Origin: Bifidobacterium aemilianum
GTDB taxonomy: Bacteria; Actinomycetota; Actinomycetes; Actinomycetales; Bifidobacteriaceae
Assembly (NCBI RefSeq): GCF_003315635.1
Contig: NZ_PDCG01000005.1
Location: 81,592-145,591, forward strand
DNA: 64,000 bases
Direction of reading: 5' to 3'
Below, in pieces: positions 27,872-37,293 of this stretch. The notes under the pieces are model-generated. The model did not search any database. It saw nothing but the letters and a program-made list of their open reading frames with translations, and was not told the DNA's origin. The position numbers and the translations under genes were made by a program. Positions within the stretch are counted from its first letter, which is position 1, and every line of letters starts with the position of its first letter.

Positions 27872-29953
27872 TTAGAGAACGGTCATTCCTGATGGTAAGG
27901 ACCGACCTCGCCTGCTGGTCCTGTAAAGGATCAGTGCCAGGACGATGCAGACCAGCGCCACCAAAACGGCCAGAATCAGGCCTGCGACACCCGTCATGGA
28001 CAACTGGGTGGGCGAGTCCACATTGTAGACCGTCGTCAGGGGACTGAAGAGCTTCAGGCTCACCGGATCTGTGGAAACAGGAGAAACAATACCCTCGCTG
28101 TTGTTGGGCTTAGGAGTACCCACCAAGTCCCACACGTCATCCTTTACCGTGAAGAGAGGAGCATCCGCCGTGGCAGGAGCATCATTGCTGATGGTCTCCT
28201 TATAAGAGGGCAGGAACCTGTCGGGGAAGTCCTTTGGCTCCGTGGGTGCGTCTACCTGGGTAATCTTATAGGTGCCGACGGCCAAACCGTTGACGAACAG
28301 GTAACCAGCTTGAGCATTGATCTTGCCTGAATCGGTCAGATCATCAGCAGCCTCGGCATTGAAGACCTGGGTGCGACTGCGGAAATCCGCAGTACTGACA
28401 TGTCCATAGCCTTGGAGGAAGCGAGCCCCATGAGCTTGCATGGCCTTGCCATCGGACACCACAAGTTCGGTCACACACTGTTCGGGGACCGAGCAGTTCT
28501 GATCAGCGGCCCTGATGTAGTTACCCTTGCCGCGCTGCTTGAACTTCATAGGGGAATCACTGCCTTCCTGCGAGACGGTGAACTTTCCATTCATGAGCCT
28601 GCTGCGACCATCAACCTTGGACCGATTGACAATGGACAGACCGTAGAAATACAGATTGGTGTCTGGATTCTCTCCGTCGCTGCCACCACTGGGATCGGTG
28701 ACACCCTGGCTGCCGGTGCCCTCATTGGGGCCCTTGGACGGGTCCATGGGATCGAGCGGAGTCGAAGGATTGGAGAAATCGTTGGAGTAGTTCAGCATCA
28801 CACCGTTGCTAAGAACACCGCTCTGCGACTGCTCATTAACCGTGTTGGAATAGGTGATGAAGATGAACTGGCCATACTTGAAGTAGCTGGTGTTCATAAT
28901 ACCAGGGAAACGAATGACCAAGACCGGATTACCGGTTTCGGGACTGTTCTCCGCCCGGGCGTTCCACAATTCGCTATGGGAAGTGATTTCAGTGGCGGCC
29001 GCAATGGACCCGCTCTCCGTAGGTGAGGTATACACCTTCACCGATGCGGGATTGATGGACAGACCCTTGGAAGGCACATCGGTAACCTTGTACACATAGC
29101 CACCATCGGGGAAGCCGCTTGTCAGAGGCACACTCGCTGTGACCTGATAGTTGACCTTGGTACCAACCGCCACAGACCTGTTCTGCATGTTGACGAACTT
29201 CTTCTCAATCAACGGAACATTGGCCTTAAAGGTGATGACGCCCAGCGGAGCGATGTCCGCCCCACCATCGGCATACTCGGTATAGCCGGGATCGTTTGCC
29301 GTGGGAGCGACGGCGGTGCCTACCAACATTGGCACCGAGGCGCTGACCCTTCCACCCTGGCCGGTCGGGGTTGTATCCACGATTACATACAGGCCCTGCT
29401 TGAGACCGCTGATGGTCAGGCTCTTGGGGTCAGGGGAATTCGCATTCACACTATGCTCGTCCACCGCAGCCTGTGCGTTGGCGAATTGCGGGTCCTGAAC
29501 CAGGGAAAGCACGAACTTACGAATCTGGCTGGACGTGATGCCGCTACTGTTGTTTCCTCCCTGGGCACCTGACCAGTTGGCTGCGACCTGCCCGATCGGG
29601 TTCCCTGGATATGAGGAAGAGTCTTCCGGGACGCCAATGTCCTGTAGGGCATGCTTGCCCGCGTCGACCAGACCAGGCGCAGGGTCGGTCGTCACCGATA
29701 TTTTTCTTATCTTTCCGTCGTCAATGGTGGCCATCGAATATTTACCGATACGCACAGCCTTGAACTTGTGACCAACCAGAGCATTGCCCTTGATGGTCAA
29801 AGACGCATTGGTGTTGGTATCCGGCATGTCTCCTGGAGACAGCTGGACTTCCGTAGCCGAAGCGGTCGAAGCGGCTGTCAGCGACAGTCCTAGGACCATC
29901 ACTGCACTCACCGCAAGGCCGGCAACCTTACGGGACAGCAACCCTCTTCTCAT
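27872..29953 (-). CDS. Large sortase-dependent pilin/surface protein
   Basis: Predicted pilus subunit. The 693-residue product has a signal peptide (MRRGLLSRKVAGLAVSAVMV, cleaved near ASA-TE). Beta-rich domains follow with features of Gram-positive pilins (SpaA/FimA-type): GLKQGLYVIVDTTP, TSGFPDGGYVYKVTDVPSKG, VGTYKITQVDAP. At the C-terminus are LSMTG (651-655), a hydrophobic helix and RTSRRGR, the cell-wall sorting layout, but with Ser replacing the Pro of LPxTG. AAGGGAGAAG precedes the ATG. The sortase gene follows directly. Only this one pilin is present, so the pilus may be a homopolymer. Confidence 0.88.
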   Translation of the reverse strand: MRRGLLSRKVAGLAVSAVMVLGLSLTAASTASATEVQLSPGDMPDTNTNASLTIKGNALVGHKFKAVRIGKYSMATIDDGKIRKISVTTDPAPGLVDAGKHALQDIGVPEDSSSYPGNPIGQVAANWSGAQGGNNSSGITSSQIRKFVLSLVQDPQFANAQAAVDEHSVNANSPDPKSLTISGLKQGLYVIVDTTPTGQGGRVSASVPMLVGTAVAPTANDPGYTEYADGGADIAPLGVITFKANVPLIEKKFVNMQNRSVAVGTKVNYQVTASVPLTSGFPDGGYVYKVTDVPSKGLSINPASVKVYTSPTESGSIAAATEITSHSELWNARAENSPETGNPVLVIRFPGIMNTSYFKYGQFIFITYSNTVNEQSQSGVLSNGVMLNYSNDFSNPSTPLDPMDPSKGPNEGTGSQGVTDPSGGSDGENPDTNLYFYGLSIVNRSKVDGRSRLMNGKFTVSQEGSDSPMKFKQRGKGNYIRAADQNCSVPEQCVTELVVSDGKAMQAHGARFLQGYGHVSTADFRSRTQVFNAEAADDLTDSGKINAQAGYLFVNGLAVGTYKITQVDAPTEPKDFPDRFLPSYKETISNDAPATADAPLFTVKDDVWDLVGTPKPNNSEGIVSPVSTDPVSLKLFSPLTTVYNVDSPTQLSMTGVAGLILAVLVALVCIVLALILYRTSRRGRSLPSGMTVL

Positions 29954-30535
29954 GGACTTCTCCCTTGTTCTTCTCTCTGGTGCGACTTCTCCAAATCGCC
30001 CAACCCGGTTTACCGGGCCACAGGCCGCTGGGACCCACTGGGCGCCAACCCTTCAAACCCTAGGATTACACGCACTTCTCAACCTTGATGATTAGTCAAC
30101 AAGCCAACCGCGTCAGTGGCCGTTTCATGATGGAAGGACACTTTGCTAGATAGCAGTGATTACCAACCGCCATCCACTTCGTATCAACCCATACGAAGGT
30201 ACGGCTTGTTAAGTCCCCATCAAATACATTCGTTACATATAATATATCGAGGGCCATACCCAGGGCAAGTCACGGCAAGTCACAAGCCATGTTCCCTCCC
30301 GTGAGACCTTGGCAACTTGCCAAATCTGCCAGGGGCCGGTAGGTCGTTATACGGACTCGTGGAATGACAGCGGCTGCCCAGCGTTGGAATCGAAGAGGCA
30401 TCCACCTCGTGGTTCAGAACTATGAAGATCCCCGGTTCAGGGCACATCACGGATTAAGAAAACCGTCCCAGCTGCAACTTCAATTCCATAGCGGCCTGCT
30501 GAGGCCACCATCAACACAAGCCCGATAACGACAGG
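29954..30535. other. Pilin upstream region
   Basis: No gene is seen between the pilin start and the rplL terminator. It contains an AT-rich stretch (about 30220-30250), a near-direct repeat (GGCAAGTCAC twice at about 30264-30282) and the candidate promoter annotated separately. If that promoter is real, the pilin mRNA has a leader of about 280 bases. Confidence 0.4.
30241..30268 (-). promoter_or_regulatory. Candidate promoter of the pilin-sortase operon
   Basis: On the minus strand TTGCCC (30263-30268) and TATATT (30241-30246) are 16 bases apart in an AT-rich local context. This is the best sigma-70-like match upstream of the pilin gene, but it lies far from the start codon. Confidence 0.4.
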
Positions 30536-30564
30536 ACCCCACCGCCCGAGGGGACGATGGGGTT
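30536..30564 (-). terminator. Terminator of rplJ-rplL
   Basis: On the minus strand ACCCCATCG pairs with CGGTGGGGT (G-T pairs allowed), followed by TCCTGTCGTT. It lies 33 bases after the rplL stop. The T tract is weak. A second hairpin with AAGCGGCTTAAGCCGC-like symmetry overlaps the stop codon region. Confidence 0.55.
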
Positions 30565-30596
30565 CTACGCAAGCAATGCGGCTTAAGCCGCTTGCA

Positions 30597-30980
30597 TTAC
30601 TTGAGCTCGACGGAGGCGCCAGCCTCTTCCAGCTGGGACTTTGCCTTCTCGGCGTCTTCCTTGGCGGCCTTCTCCAGGACAGCCTTGGGAGCACCGTCAA
30701 CCAGGGCCTTGGCCTCGGCCAGACCCAGGGAGGTGATGGCACGGACGGCCTTGATGACCTGGATCTTCTTGTCACCAGCGGAGGTCAGGACGACATCGAA
30801 CTCGGACTGCTCCTCCTCGGCACCAGCGGCGCCGGCGGCAGGAGCGGCGGCGGCAGCGGCGACCGGAGCGGCAGCCTCAACATCGAACTCCTCCTCGAAG
30901 GCCTTGACGAACTCGGAGAGCTCGACCAGAGTCATTTCCTTGAACGCATCGAGCAGCTCATCTTTGGAGAGCTTAGCCAT
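30597..30980 (-). CDS. rplL: 50S ribosomal protein L7/L12
   Basis: Stalk protein that recruits translational GTPases. The 127-residue product has the N-terminal dimerisation region ([21 protein letters not shown]), an Ala/Gly-rich hinge, and the conserved C-terminal domain with [20 protein letters not shown] and [20 protein letters not shown]. It is the second gene of the rplJ-rplL operon, about 100 bases after rplJ. Confidence 0.98.
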   Translation of the reverse strand: MAKLSKDELLDAFKEMTLVELSEFVKAFEEEFDVEAAAPVAAAAAAPAAGAAGAEEEQSEFDVVLTSAGDKKIQVIKAVRAITSLGLAEAKALVDGAPKAVLEKAAKEDAEKAKSQLEEAGASVELK

Positions 30981-31082
30981 AATGGCTTCCTTTCAATAAG
31001 GGTAACAGGCGCTTGGTATGCCCGCCACCTACAACTGTTCTACTACTACGTAACCGATGGATGCGGCCGAAGCCGTCTCCGA

Positions 31083-31604
31083 TCAGGCAGCCTTCTCCTG
31101 CTTGTCGCGCAGGGCGTCGATCGTACGCACGGCCTTGGTGGGCACGGCGACGAACATGTACGCAGCCTTGGCCATCGTGCCCTTGAGCGCGCCAGCCATC
31201 TTGGAGAGGAGAACCTCGCGGGATTCGAGATCCGCAAGCTTCCTCACACCCTCTTCGTCGTACATGGTTCCATCTGCGAAACCACCCTTGACGACGAGGG
31301 TCTTGTTTGTCTTGGCGAAGTCACGCAGGGTCTTCGCTGCCTCCACATAGTCACCCTTGACGAAGGTGATTGCGGTGGGACCGGCGAGCGCTTCATCGAA
31401 GCCCTCGTAGCCAGCCTCCTTGGCGGCGATACGTGCCAGCGTGTTCTTAGCCACAGAGTAGGAAGTATCGCGGCCTAGCTTTTCGCGCAGATCGGAGATC
31501 TGCGGAACGGTAAGCCCGCGGTACTCGGTCAGGTAAACCGCGTCGGCGTTACGGAACTGCTCCGTAAGCTGCGCGATCACCGCTTCCTTTTCGGGCCTTT
31601 TCAT
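31083..31604 (-). CDS. rplJ: 50S ribosomal protein L10
   Basis: Base of the L7/L12 stalk. The 173-residue product begins MKRPEKEAVIAQLTEQF. The ATG at 31604 is chosen because AGGAAGGA lies just upstream and it gives the standard N-terminus; a longer frame to 31649 would run into the leader RNA. Family blocks are LTVPQISDLREKLG, YSVAKNTLARIA and the C-terminal KMAGALKGTMAKAAYMFVAV. It is expressed from a strong upstream promoter through an L10 leader, with feedback by L10(L12) binding expected. Confidence 0.98.
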   Translation of the reverse strand: MKRPEKEAVIAQLTEQFRNADAVYLTEYRGLTVPQISDLREKLGRDTSYSVAKNTLARIAAKEAGYEGFDEALAGPTAITFVKGDYVEAAKTLRDFAKTNKTLVVKGGFADGTMYDEEGVRKLADLESREVLLSKMAGALKGTMAKAAYMFVAVPTKAVRTIDALRDKQEKAA

Positions 31605-31790
31605 GGCGTTCCTTCCTAGTCGACCATTGACCGAAGTTCCGCCTGTCAAACATCACCAGGGCAAGAAAAAAGCCCTGCACACAGGCAGAGCACACATGGA
31701 CCCTTACGAGTCCTCAATCTCAACCTGCGATGGCTTGGCGAACCAAACTTCGAGGGACTCACGCCCCTAACCAACGGTCTGTGGTTTACA
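31605..31790 (-). promoter_or_regulatory. L10 leader (rplJ 5' UTR autoregulatory RNA)
   Basis: The 185-base transcribed region before rplJ contains the usual elements of an L10 leader: a long imperfect stem, then a GGGCTTTTTTCTTGCCC-like hairpin near the gene (plus strand 31660-31680). Excess L10(L12) binds such leaders to shut down translation. The fold was judged by eye only. Confidence 0.65.
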
Positions 31791-31797
31791 GATAAGC

Positions 31798-31827
31798 ACT
31801 ATACACAGGGTACCGGACCAGTGGCAA
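31798..31827 (-). promoter_or_regulatory. Promoter of rplJ-rplL
   Basis: On the minus strand TTGCCA (31822-31827) and TATAGT (31798-31803) are separated by 18 bases. The predicted transcript would begin near 31790, giving the L10 leader its expected length. Confidence 0.7.
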
Positions 31828-32287
31828 GTCATCACCGGTAGCACAGCGAGTCGCATGGCCGACATATGACCCAAGGACGGATCAAGACTGCTCCCCCTTA
31901 TAGCTATCTGTACCCAATCTTTTCCTCGTCCTCGATACCCTGCCGCACTCAGGCCCATATGGCTTATGCGCTTCACTGACTCATCCAGGCCCCAATCCTG
32001 CCTGGCGACTCACCCTTGAGCCAGATACAAATAGGACATCAGCCTCAGCAGCCGAACAACTCTCGATACTTGCCCTTGGGGTGAGCCTGCCAGGTCACCG
32101 CTGAAGTCCCTACCTTTCCCCCAAGCCACCCAACCGTCGAACAAGGGGATAGTGAGACCAAGGTAAGAACAAGGACGCCAGCGGAGTGCTGACGTCCTTG
32201 TGTGGGCTGTGTCTTACCAACTGCGCACAGCAGAGAACGGCCTGGAGGCCGAAGACGAAAAGGGGAACGAAACCTGCGGATTCCTCG
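31828..32287. other. Intergenic region between GH3 gene and rplJ promoter
   Basis: No gene is supported here. The main element is a long hairpin at 32170-32197 (annotated as the GH3 terminator). A 69-codon minus-strand frame at 31767-31976 crosses the rplJ promoter and has no family features. Confidence 0.4.
32170..32197 (-). terminator. Terminator hairpin downstream of the GH3 gene
   Basis: ACAAGGACGTCAGC pairs with GCTGGCGTCCTTGT (one G-T pair) around ACTCC, about 90 bases after the GH3 stop. On the minus strand it is followed by a modest TCTTACC tract. Confidence 0.65.
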
Positions 32288-35200
32288 CTATTCCTCGTGC
32301 ACTTCGCCGATCAGCTCCTCATTGCCAGAGTCGACAGTCACCGTGTCGCCCTTTTTCTTCCGGGGCTTGTAGCGATCAGGATGGAGCCTACTGTCTTTGG
32401 TCCGCCGGACCATGACCACCGCCATGGCGAGCGCAAAGACCAAGACCAGGGCGTCGGCCCCAGCAAGCCATATCTTCCAGGGAGAGGTCCGGTAGGTAAT
32501 TTCCGTTCCTGGAGCCAGGCCGTTCATAGTGTGGCTATTGACAATCGCGTAGCTCATGTTCTTCACCGCACGGCGAATGACGCTCACACCGGTGGGAGAG
32601 GACTTGTCTTTGATCAACGAGGTGAAGGCCGTCCCCCAAGCCATCCAGCTGTCGGTGCCGGAACGCAGTGCCTGGTCGACGCTGTTGGAACCAGCGTTCA
32701 TGACCATGTCGGAGATCTCGAGACCACGGAATCCCCATTCATCGCGCAACAGTTCGGTGTTCAGGGCATAGCTGGCGCCGGCCCAGGTCGCACCGATGTA
32801 GTTCATCGAATTCATGACCCCTGTTGTGCCGCGCATGACCTTAGTGGCCTTGTGCTTGTTTGAATCGGTGTACTTGATTTCCATTCTGGCGTTCTTGATC
32901 GCCATCTCGAAGGGCTTGAGGTATACCTCCCTCATGGCCTGCTCATTGACCCATGTTGCGACACGGCTTCTGTCATTGTTGTACATCTCCTGATCGTTGA
33001 TGGCGAAATGCTTGATGGTAGCTATCAGGCCCCGACTGGCCGCGCCGGAGACCTCACTGGTGAGCATGGCGCCCGAAAGCACCGGGTCTTCGGAGAAATA
33101 TTCAAAATTCCTACCGGAGAAGGGAGCCCTGTGGATATTGGCTGCAGGAGCATACCAGGAGTTGACACCAGCGCTGGCGGCCTCCTGCCCGACCATGTCG
33201 CCCATGTCGTGCACGAGATTCTTGTTGAACGTGGCAGCTATGATGGGTTCCGTGGGGTAGGCCGTATATTCCTTGGCATCGGTGATACTGCCCACGATAC
33301 CCTGGGGGCCGTCGAAATCAACCGTGGCCGGCTTGCTGATGGAGCTGATCTGAGCGGTCTGGTCGTAGGATGCCGCCAGGGCCACATAAAGGCTGGAATC
33401 CTTGAGGTCCAGCTGGTCGAGCAGCTTCTCCCATCGAGGATCGTCGTAGCTGGCGCCACGCATGTCGGAGAGGGTCAGGCCATTGGAGGCTTTGGTGCGC
33501 GGGGCTTGAGTCGTATAGACCTTGCTGCCCTTGACATTGCCCAAAAGCTTGTCCGTATTGACATCAGCCTGCTGAAGGGTCATCTTCCCCTTGTCGTCAG
33601 TCGTATAGTTGAAGCCCTCATGCTTGAAGTCGGCCTTCTCCTCCTTGGTGGGGAAACTGGCGGTGTTGGTCAGCGGACCCTTTGACCTGGTGAGCTGGCT
33701 GGTCTTGACCATATGGTCGCTCAGGCTCTGGAAGAGGTTGCTGGGAGCCTTGAAGGCCTTCCCGTCCAAGGACTTGCCGGTTGGCTTGCCCTTGTTGTCG
33801 AGCTTCGATTGTGCATCCTTGTCGGATGTGCGCATGTGCGTGCTGTCATACCAGACCGTGGAGGGCACGTTCAGATTGGCCGATCCATACTGCTCATGGG
33901 AATCCCTGTTCACGCTGATTGCGTAATCACCGGCCTCCAGCAGGTAGGAACCCTTGCTGCCATCAGGATTCTGACGCTGGTAATCGTAGGATGCCAGATC
34001 CTCGGCATCAATCGCGAGGTCGATGGTCTGTGAGGCACCGGGCTGAATATCATCGGTCTTCTCATAAGCGATCAGATTGACCGTCGACTTCTCGATGCCT
34101 TGCTGGGCGTCAAAGTCGGTATAGGGAGGGTGGTAGTAGGCCTGGACCACATCCCTGCCCGCACGCTTTCCCTCATTGGTGACCTCGACGCTGAGTTTCA
34201 TCTTGTCGCCATCCTGATGGCTGGAGACCAGACGCTGCGAAAAATCGGTGTAGCTCAGACCAAAGCCGAAGGGCAGTTGCACTGCACGGGCATAGTTCTG
34301 ATTCTCTTTGCCCTTGACGGTGAAGGATCCACCCGTATCATGAACGGTCTCATAGTAGCGATACCCAACATAGATGTTTTCCTCGTACTCGATGAAGTCC
34401 ATTGGCGTGGGCTTGCCGACAGGTGTCGGGTAGCCGCCCTGGAGCAGGTAGAGGTCCTTGTATTGGGCATTGCCGAAGTTGGCCATGCTGGGATCGCTCA
34501 TGGTGTCGGTCATCCAGGTGTCAACGGTTTTGCCTGACGGGTTGATCTCACCGGAGAGAATCTCGGCCATGGCCTTGAAGCCCTGTGCTCCGGGGCCTCC
34601 GACCCACAGAACGGCATCTGCGGATATAGCCGAACCCTGGTCAAGCAGGTCACCGATCTCCATGACGTTCGAGCTATCCAAGACCACCACAAGCTTCTTG
34701 CAGTGGGCCTTGGCGAACTTGATGGTTTCCTTCTCGTCATTGCTCAGGGCAAGCTGGTGAGGTGTTCCATCGAAATATCCCTTGCCTGCGATGGGGCTAC
34801 CCGGAACGTTGGCGGCGACATCGCTGCCTTCGCCACCGGAACGACCGATGAAGACAATGCCGGTGGTGGCTGTGGCGGAATCCTCATGACCCTTATATAT
34901 ATCAGGGTTGTATTCGATGATCTTATCGGTCGCGCCTTCAAAGCCCGTCTTCTCATCAGGCTTTTGATAGCCCTTGCTGTCCATGCCCCGAGCGGTGGCC
35001 GAGGTCATGGCATGTTCCACATCCTTATTGGTGTCGAAATATTCATGCAAGGCGCGTTGGGCCGTGTATATCCTGGATGATTTGACATTGACGCTTCCCG
35101 AACCGGTACCACCATATATGGGGTTCGTATAGCGGTAGCCGAAGGGGGTCACCTTGGACTTCTTGGCCAGCGGCAGGGTGCCATTATCGTTTTTCATGAG

Positions 35201-35476
35201 CACGATACCCTGTTCCGCGATGGCCAAAGCGGTCTTGTCGGCCTTGGAGTTCAGGCCGGCGTCTTCCTTGTCATAATACTGTGCGTCGACTTGCGACATG
35301 TTCGGGTCTGGCTTTACCATTCGGGCACCGCGACCCAGGAAGATCTCCATTGACAGTGAGAAGAAATTCATGACTATGGTGGCCGCCAAGGCTATGACGA
35401 CCAACACAGATACAACCGAAATCCAAATGGTATTGAATTTTCGGTTGTTCATTTTCAACTTGTCCCGTGAATCCAT
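32288..35476 (-). CDS. Membrane-anchored GH3 beta-glycosidase with permuted domains
   Basis: Probably a cell-surface beta-glucosidase or related exo-glycosidase. Domain order in the 1062 residues is: membrane helix about 17-40; the GH3 C-terminal alpha/beta domain beginning about 88 (AEQGIVLMKNDNGTLPL) with GGPGAQGF and GFGLSYTDFS; an FnIII-like domain (LSVEVTNEGKRAGRDVVQAYY); a linker; then the GH3 barrel. The barrel has GPQGIVGS, RNFEYFSEDPVLSG and KHFAINDQE, with nucleophile Asp923 in LEISDMVM. A second membrane helix is at 1002-1023, with a basic/acidic tail. Classical GH3 enzymes have the barrel first, so this is a circular permutation with anchors at both ends. It is monocistronic with its own terminator. 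The substrate is unknown. Confidence 0.9.
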   Translation of the reverse strand: MDSRDKLKMNNRKFNTIWISVVSVLVVIALAATIVMNFFSLSMEIFLGRGARMVKPDPNMSQVDAQYYDKEDAGLNSKADKTALAIAEQGIVLMKNDNGTLPLAKKSKVTPFGYRYTNPIYGGTGSGSVNVKSSRIYTAQRALHEYFDTNKDVEHAMTSATARGMDSKGYQKPDEKTGFEGATDKIIEYNPDIYKGHEDSATATTGIVFIGRSGGEGSDVAANVPGSPIAGKGYFDGTPHQLALSNDEKETIKFAKAHCKKLVVVLDSSNVMEIGDLLDQGSAISADAVLWVGGPGAQGFKAMAEILSGEINPSGKTVDTWMTDTMSDPSMANFGNAQYKDLYLLQGGYPTPVGKPTPMDFIEYEENIYVGYRYYETVHDTGGSFTVKGKENQNYARAVQLPFGFGLSYTDFSQRLVSSHQDGDKMKLSVEVTNEGKRAGRDVVQAYYHPPYTDFDAQQGIEKSTVNLIAYEKTDDIQPGASQTIDLAIDAEDLASYDYQRQNPDGSKGSYLLEAGDYAISVNRDSHEQYGSANLNVPSTVWYDSTHMRTSDKDAQSKLDNKGKPTGKSLDGKAFKAPSNLFQSLSDHMVKTSQLTRSKGPLTNTASFPTKEEKADFKHEGFNYTTDDKGKMTLQQADVNTDKLLGNVKGSKVYTTQAPRTKASNGLTLSDMRGASYDDPRWEKLLDQLDLKDSSLYVALAASYDQTAQISSISKPATVDFDGPQGIVGSITDAKEYTAYPTEPIIAATFNKNLVHDMGDMVGQEAASAGVNSWYAPAANIHRAPFSGRNFEYFSEDPVLSGAMLTSEVSGAASRGLIATIKHFAINDQEMYNNDRSRVATWVNEQAMREVYLKPFEMAIKNARMEIKYTDSNKHKATKVMRGTTGVMNSMNYIGATWAGASYALNTELLRDEWGFRGLEISDMVMNAGSNSVDQALRSGTDSWMAWGTAFTSLIKDKSSPTGVSVIRRAVKNMSYAIVNSHTMNGLAPGTEITYRTSPWKIWLAGADALVLVFALAMAVVMVRRTKDSRLHPDRYKPRKKKGDTVTVDSGNEELIGEVHEE

Positions 35477-35767
35477 CCTTGCATCCTTCTACGTGTTGTG
35501 GTTACTTGTGCGACATTGGATACAAACAACCAAATAGATACCGCCAGCCCTATGACCGATCGGCACTAACACGTACAAGCTAACAATGGAAAGACCGTGC
35601 CATAGCAGGAAAAACGCGTTCTGGTTTTTTTCGGACACGTTCTGTCATTTTCATGCTTATGAGTATGGCTATTCATGCCTATTAGGCATGACAAGACAGC
35701 AAGATTGAGGGAGGTAATACACAAACTCTCAGCCGAAGTCTTGCTATATCAGCGAAGCAATTACAAA
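35477..35767. other. Upstream region of the GH3 gene
   Basis: This stretch holds the promoter of the GH3 gene, but no -35/-10 pair or operator could be assigned confidently. It is AT-richer than its surroundings (about 35600-35720). No gene is supported. Confidence 0.4.
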
Positions 35768-35797
35768 AGAGCCACCGGAATCATCTCCGGTGGCTCT
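35768..35797 (-). terminator. Terminator of the NCS2 permease gene
   Basis: AGAGCCACCGGA pairs with TCCGGTGGCTCT, a perfect 12-base stem, and on the minus strand the stem runs into CTTTTGTAA. It is about 75 bases after the permease stop. Confidence 0.85.
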
Positions 35798-35871
35798 GCA
35801 GAAAACAATACGACAGTTTTCCTTATACTAACCATGCCTGATTGTCATGGGGTTGCTCCAGCAGCCATACA

Positions 35872-37266
35872 TCAGAGAACGGCCTGGAGGGCGAAGTCGA
35901 AGATGAAGAGAAGGGCGACCACCCATATGACCGGGTGGACCTCCTTGACCCTCTTCTTGCAGGTCATGACGATGCAGTAGGTGATGAAGCCTGCCGCAAT
36001 GCCGTAGGAGATGGAGTAGGACAGGGCCATGAAGACCGCGGCGAAGAAGGCCGGGATGGCCTCGGAGATGTCGGACCAGTTGATTTCCTTGAGGCTGGCG
36101 GCCATCATGCAGCCGACCACGACCAGCACACCGGCGGTGGCTGCGGAGGGAACGGCCGAGATGAGCGGCGAGAGGAAGGCGGAGAGGGCGAAGCAGACGG
36201 CCACGACCACGGAGGTCAGGCCGGTGCGGCCACCAGCACCGATGCCGGCTGCGGATTCCACGAAGGTGGTGGTGTTGGAGGTGCCGAAGATGGCGCCGAC
36301 GGAGGTGGCGATCGAGTCAGCGAAGAGGGCCTTGTCCATCTTGGAGCTGAAGCCGTGGCCCTCGGACATCTGGCGCTCGTCCTCGGCGGAGAAGATGCCG
36401 GTCCGGCGGCCGGTGCCGATGAAGGTGCCCAGGGTGTCGAAGGTGTCCGACATGGAGAAGGCGAAGATGGTCACCAGGACCAGGGGCAGGCGTGATATGT
36501 CGGAGAAGAGCGACGGGAAGCCCGCGGAGGTGAAGATGGCCCCGAAGGTGGTGGGCAGCTGGGCGAAGGTGTCGGCGATTGACACGGAGTTGGCCATGGT
36601 GGTCAGGCCCATGGGAATGCCGATGATGGTGGTGATGGCGATGGAGATGAGCATGGCGCCCTTGACATTCAGGACGGTCAGGACGATGGTCAGCAGAAGG
36701 CCGATCAGGAAGAGCCAGAGGGTCGGGGAGTTCAGGGTTGCCAGACCAGGGGTCGCGGACGTGGCCAGCCCCTTGCCCGCCGCCTTGGCGTCCTTGGGGG
36801 TGAATGTGACGAGCCCGACGTTGAGCATGCCCACGTAGGCCACGAAGAGGCCGATGCCGCCGCCGATGGCGTGCTGGAGCAGGGGTGGGATGGCCTCGAT
36901 GATCATCTTGCGGATCTTGGTGACCGTGATGAAGATGTTGATCAGACCGCACAGGAAGACCATGCAGAGGGTCTCCTGCCAGCTGAAGCCCAGGCCGAAG
37001 CACACCGTGTAGGTGAAGAAGGCGTTGAGGCCCATACCGGCCGCCTGGGCATAGGGAACGTTGGCGAACAGACCCATGACCAGGGTGCCGATGATGGCGG
37101 CGATGATGGTGGCCAGGAAGACGCCACCCCAGGGCATGCCTGTCTGACTCAGTACCTGGGGGTTGACGATGATGATGTAGGACATGGCGAAGAAGGTGAC
37201 AAGTCCTGCAAATATTTCAGTGGAGACAGTGGTGTTGTTCTCTTTGAGATGGAAAAACTTTTCCAT
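35872..37266 (-). CDS. NCS2/AzgA-type nucleobase (purine) permease
   Basis: Proton-driven importer of hypoxanthine, guanine or adenine, from its similarity to AzgA/PbuG-type proteins. The 464-residue product from the ATG at 37266 has about 12 membrane segments. Family motifs are EIFAGLVTFFAMSYIIIVNP near the start, the GMGLNAFFTY signature, FSMSDTFDTLGTFIGTG, and GTSNTTTFVESAAGIGAGGRTGL. The start at 37266 is preferred over 37365 because the extra 33 residues fall inside a structured leader and match nothing. It is a single-gene unit with a strong terminator. Confidence 0.93.
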   Translation of the reverse strand: MEKFFHLKENNTTVSTEIFAGLVTFFAMSYIIIVNPQVLSQTGMPWGGVFLATIIAAIIGTLVMGLFANVPYAQAAGMGLNAFFTYTVCFGLGFSWQETLCMVFLCGLINIFITVTKIRKMIIEAIPPLLQHAIGGGIGLFVAYVGMLNVGLVTFTPKDAKAAGKGLATSATPGLATLNSPTLWLFLIGLLLTIVLTVLNVKGAMLISIAITTIIGIPMGLTTMANSVSIADTFAQLPTTFGAIFTSAGFPSLFSDISRLPLVLVTIFAFSMSDTFDTLGTFIGTGRRTGIFSAEDERQMSEGHGFSSKMDKALFADSIATSVGAIFGTSNTTTFVESAAGIGAGGRTGLTSVVVAVCFALSAFLSPLISAVPSAATAGVLVVVGCMMAASLKEINWSDISEAIPAFFAAVFMALSYSISYGIAAGFITYCIVMTCKKRVKEVHPVIWVVALLFIFDFALQAVL

Positions 37267-37293
37267 TACTGATGCTCTCGATCCTTGGTTTGC

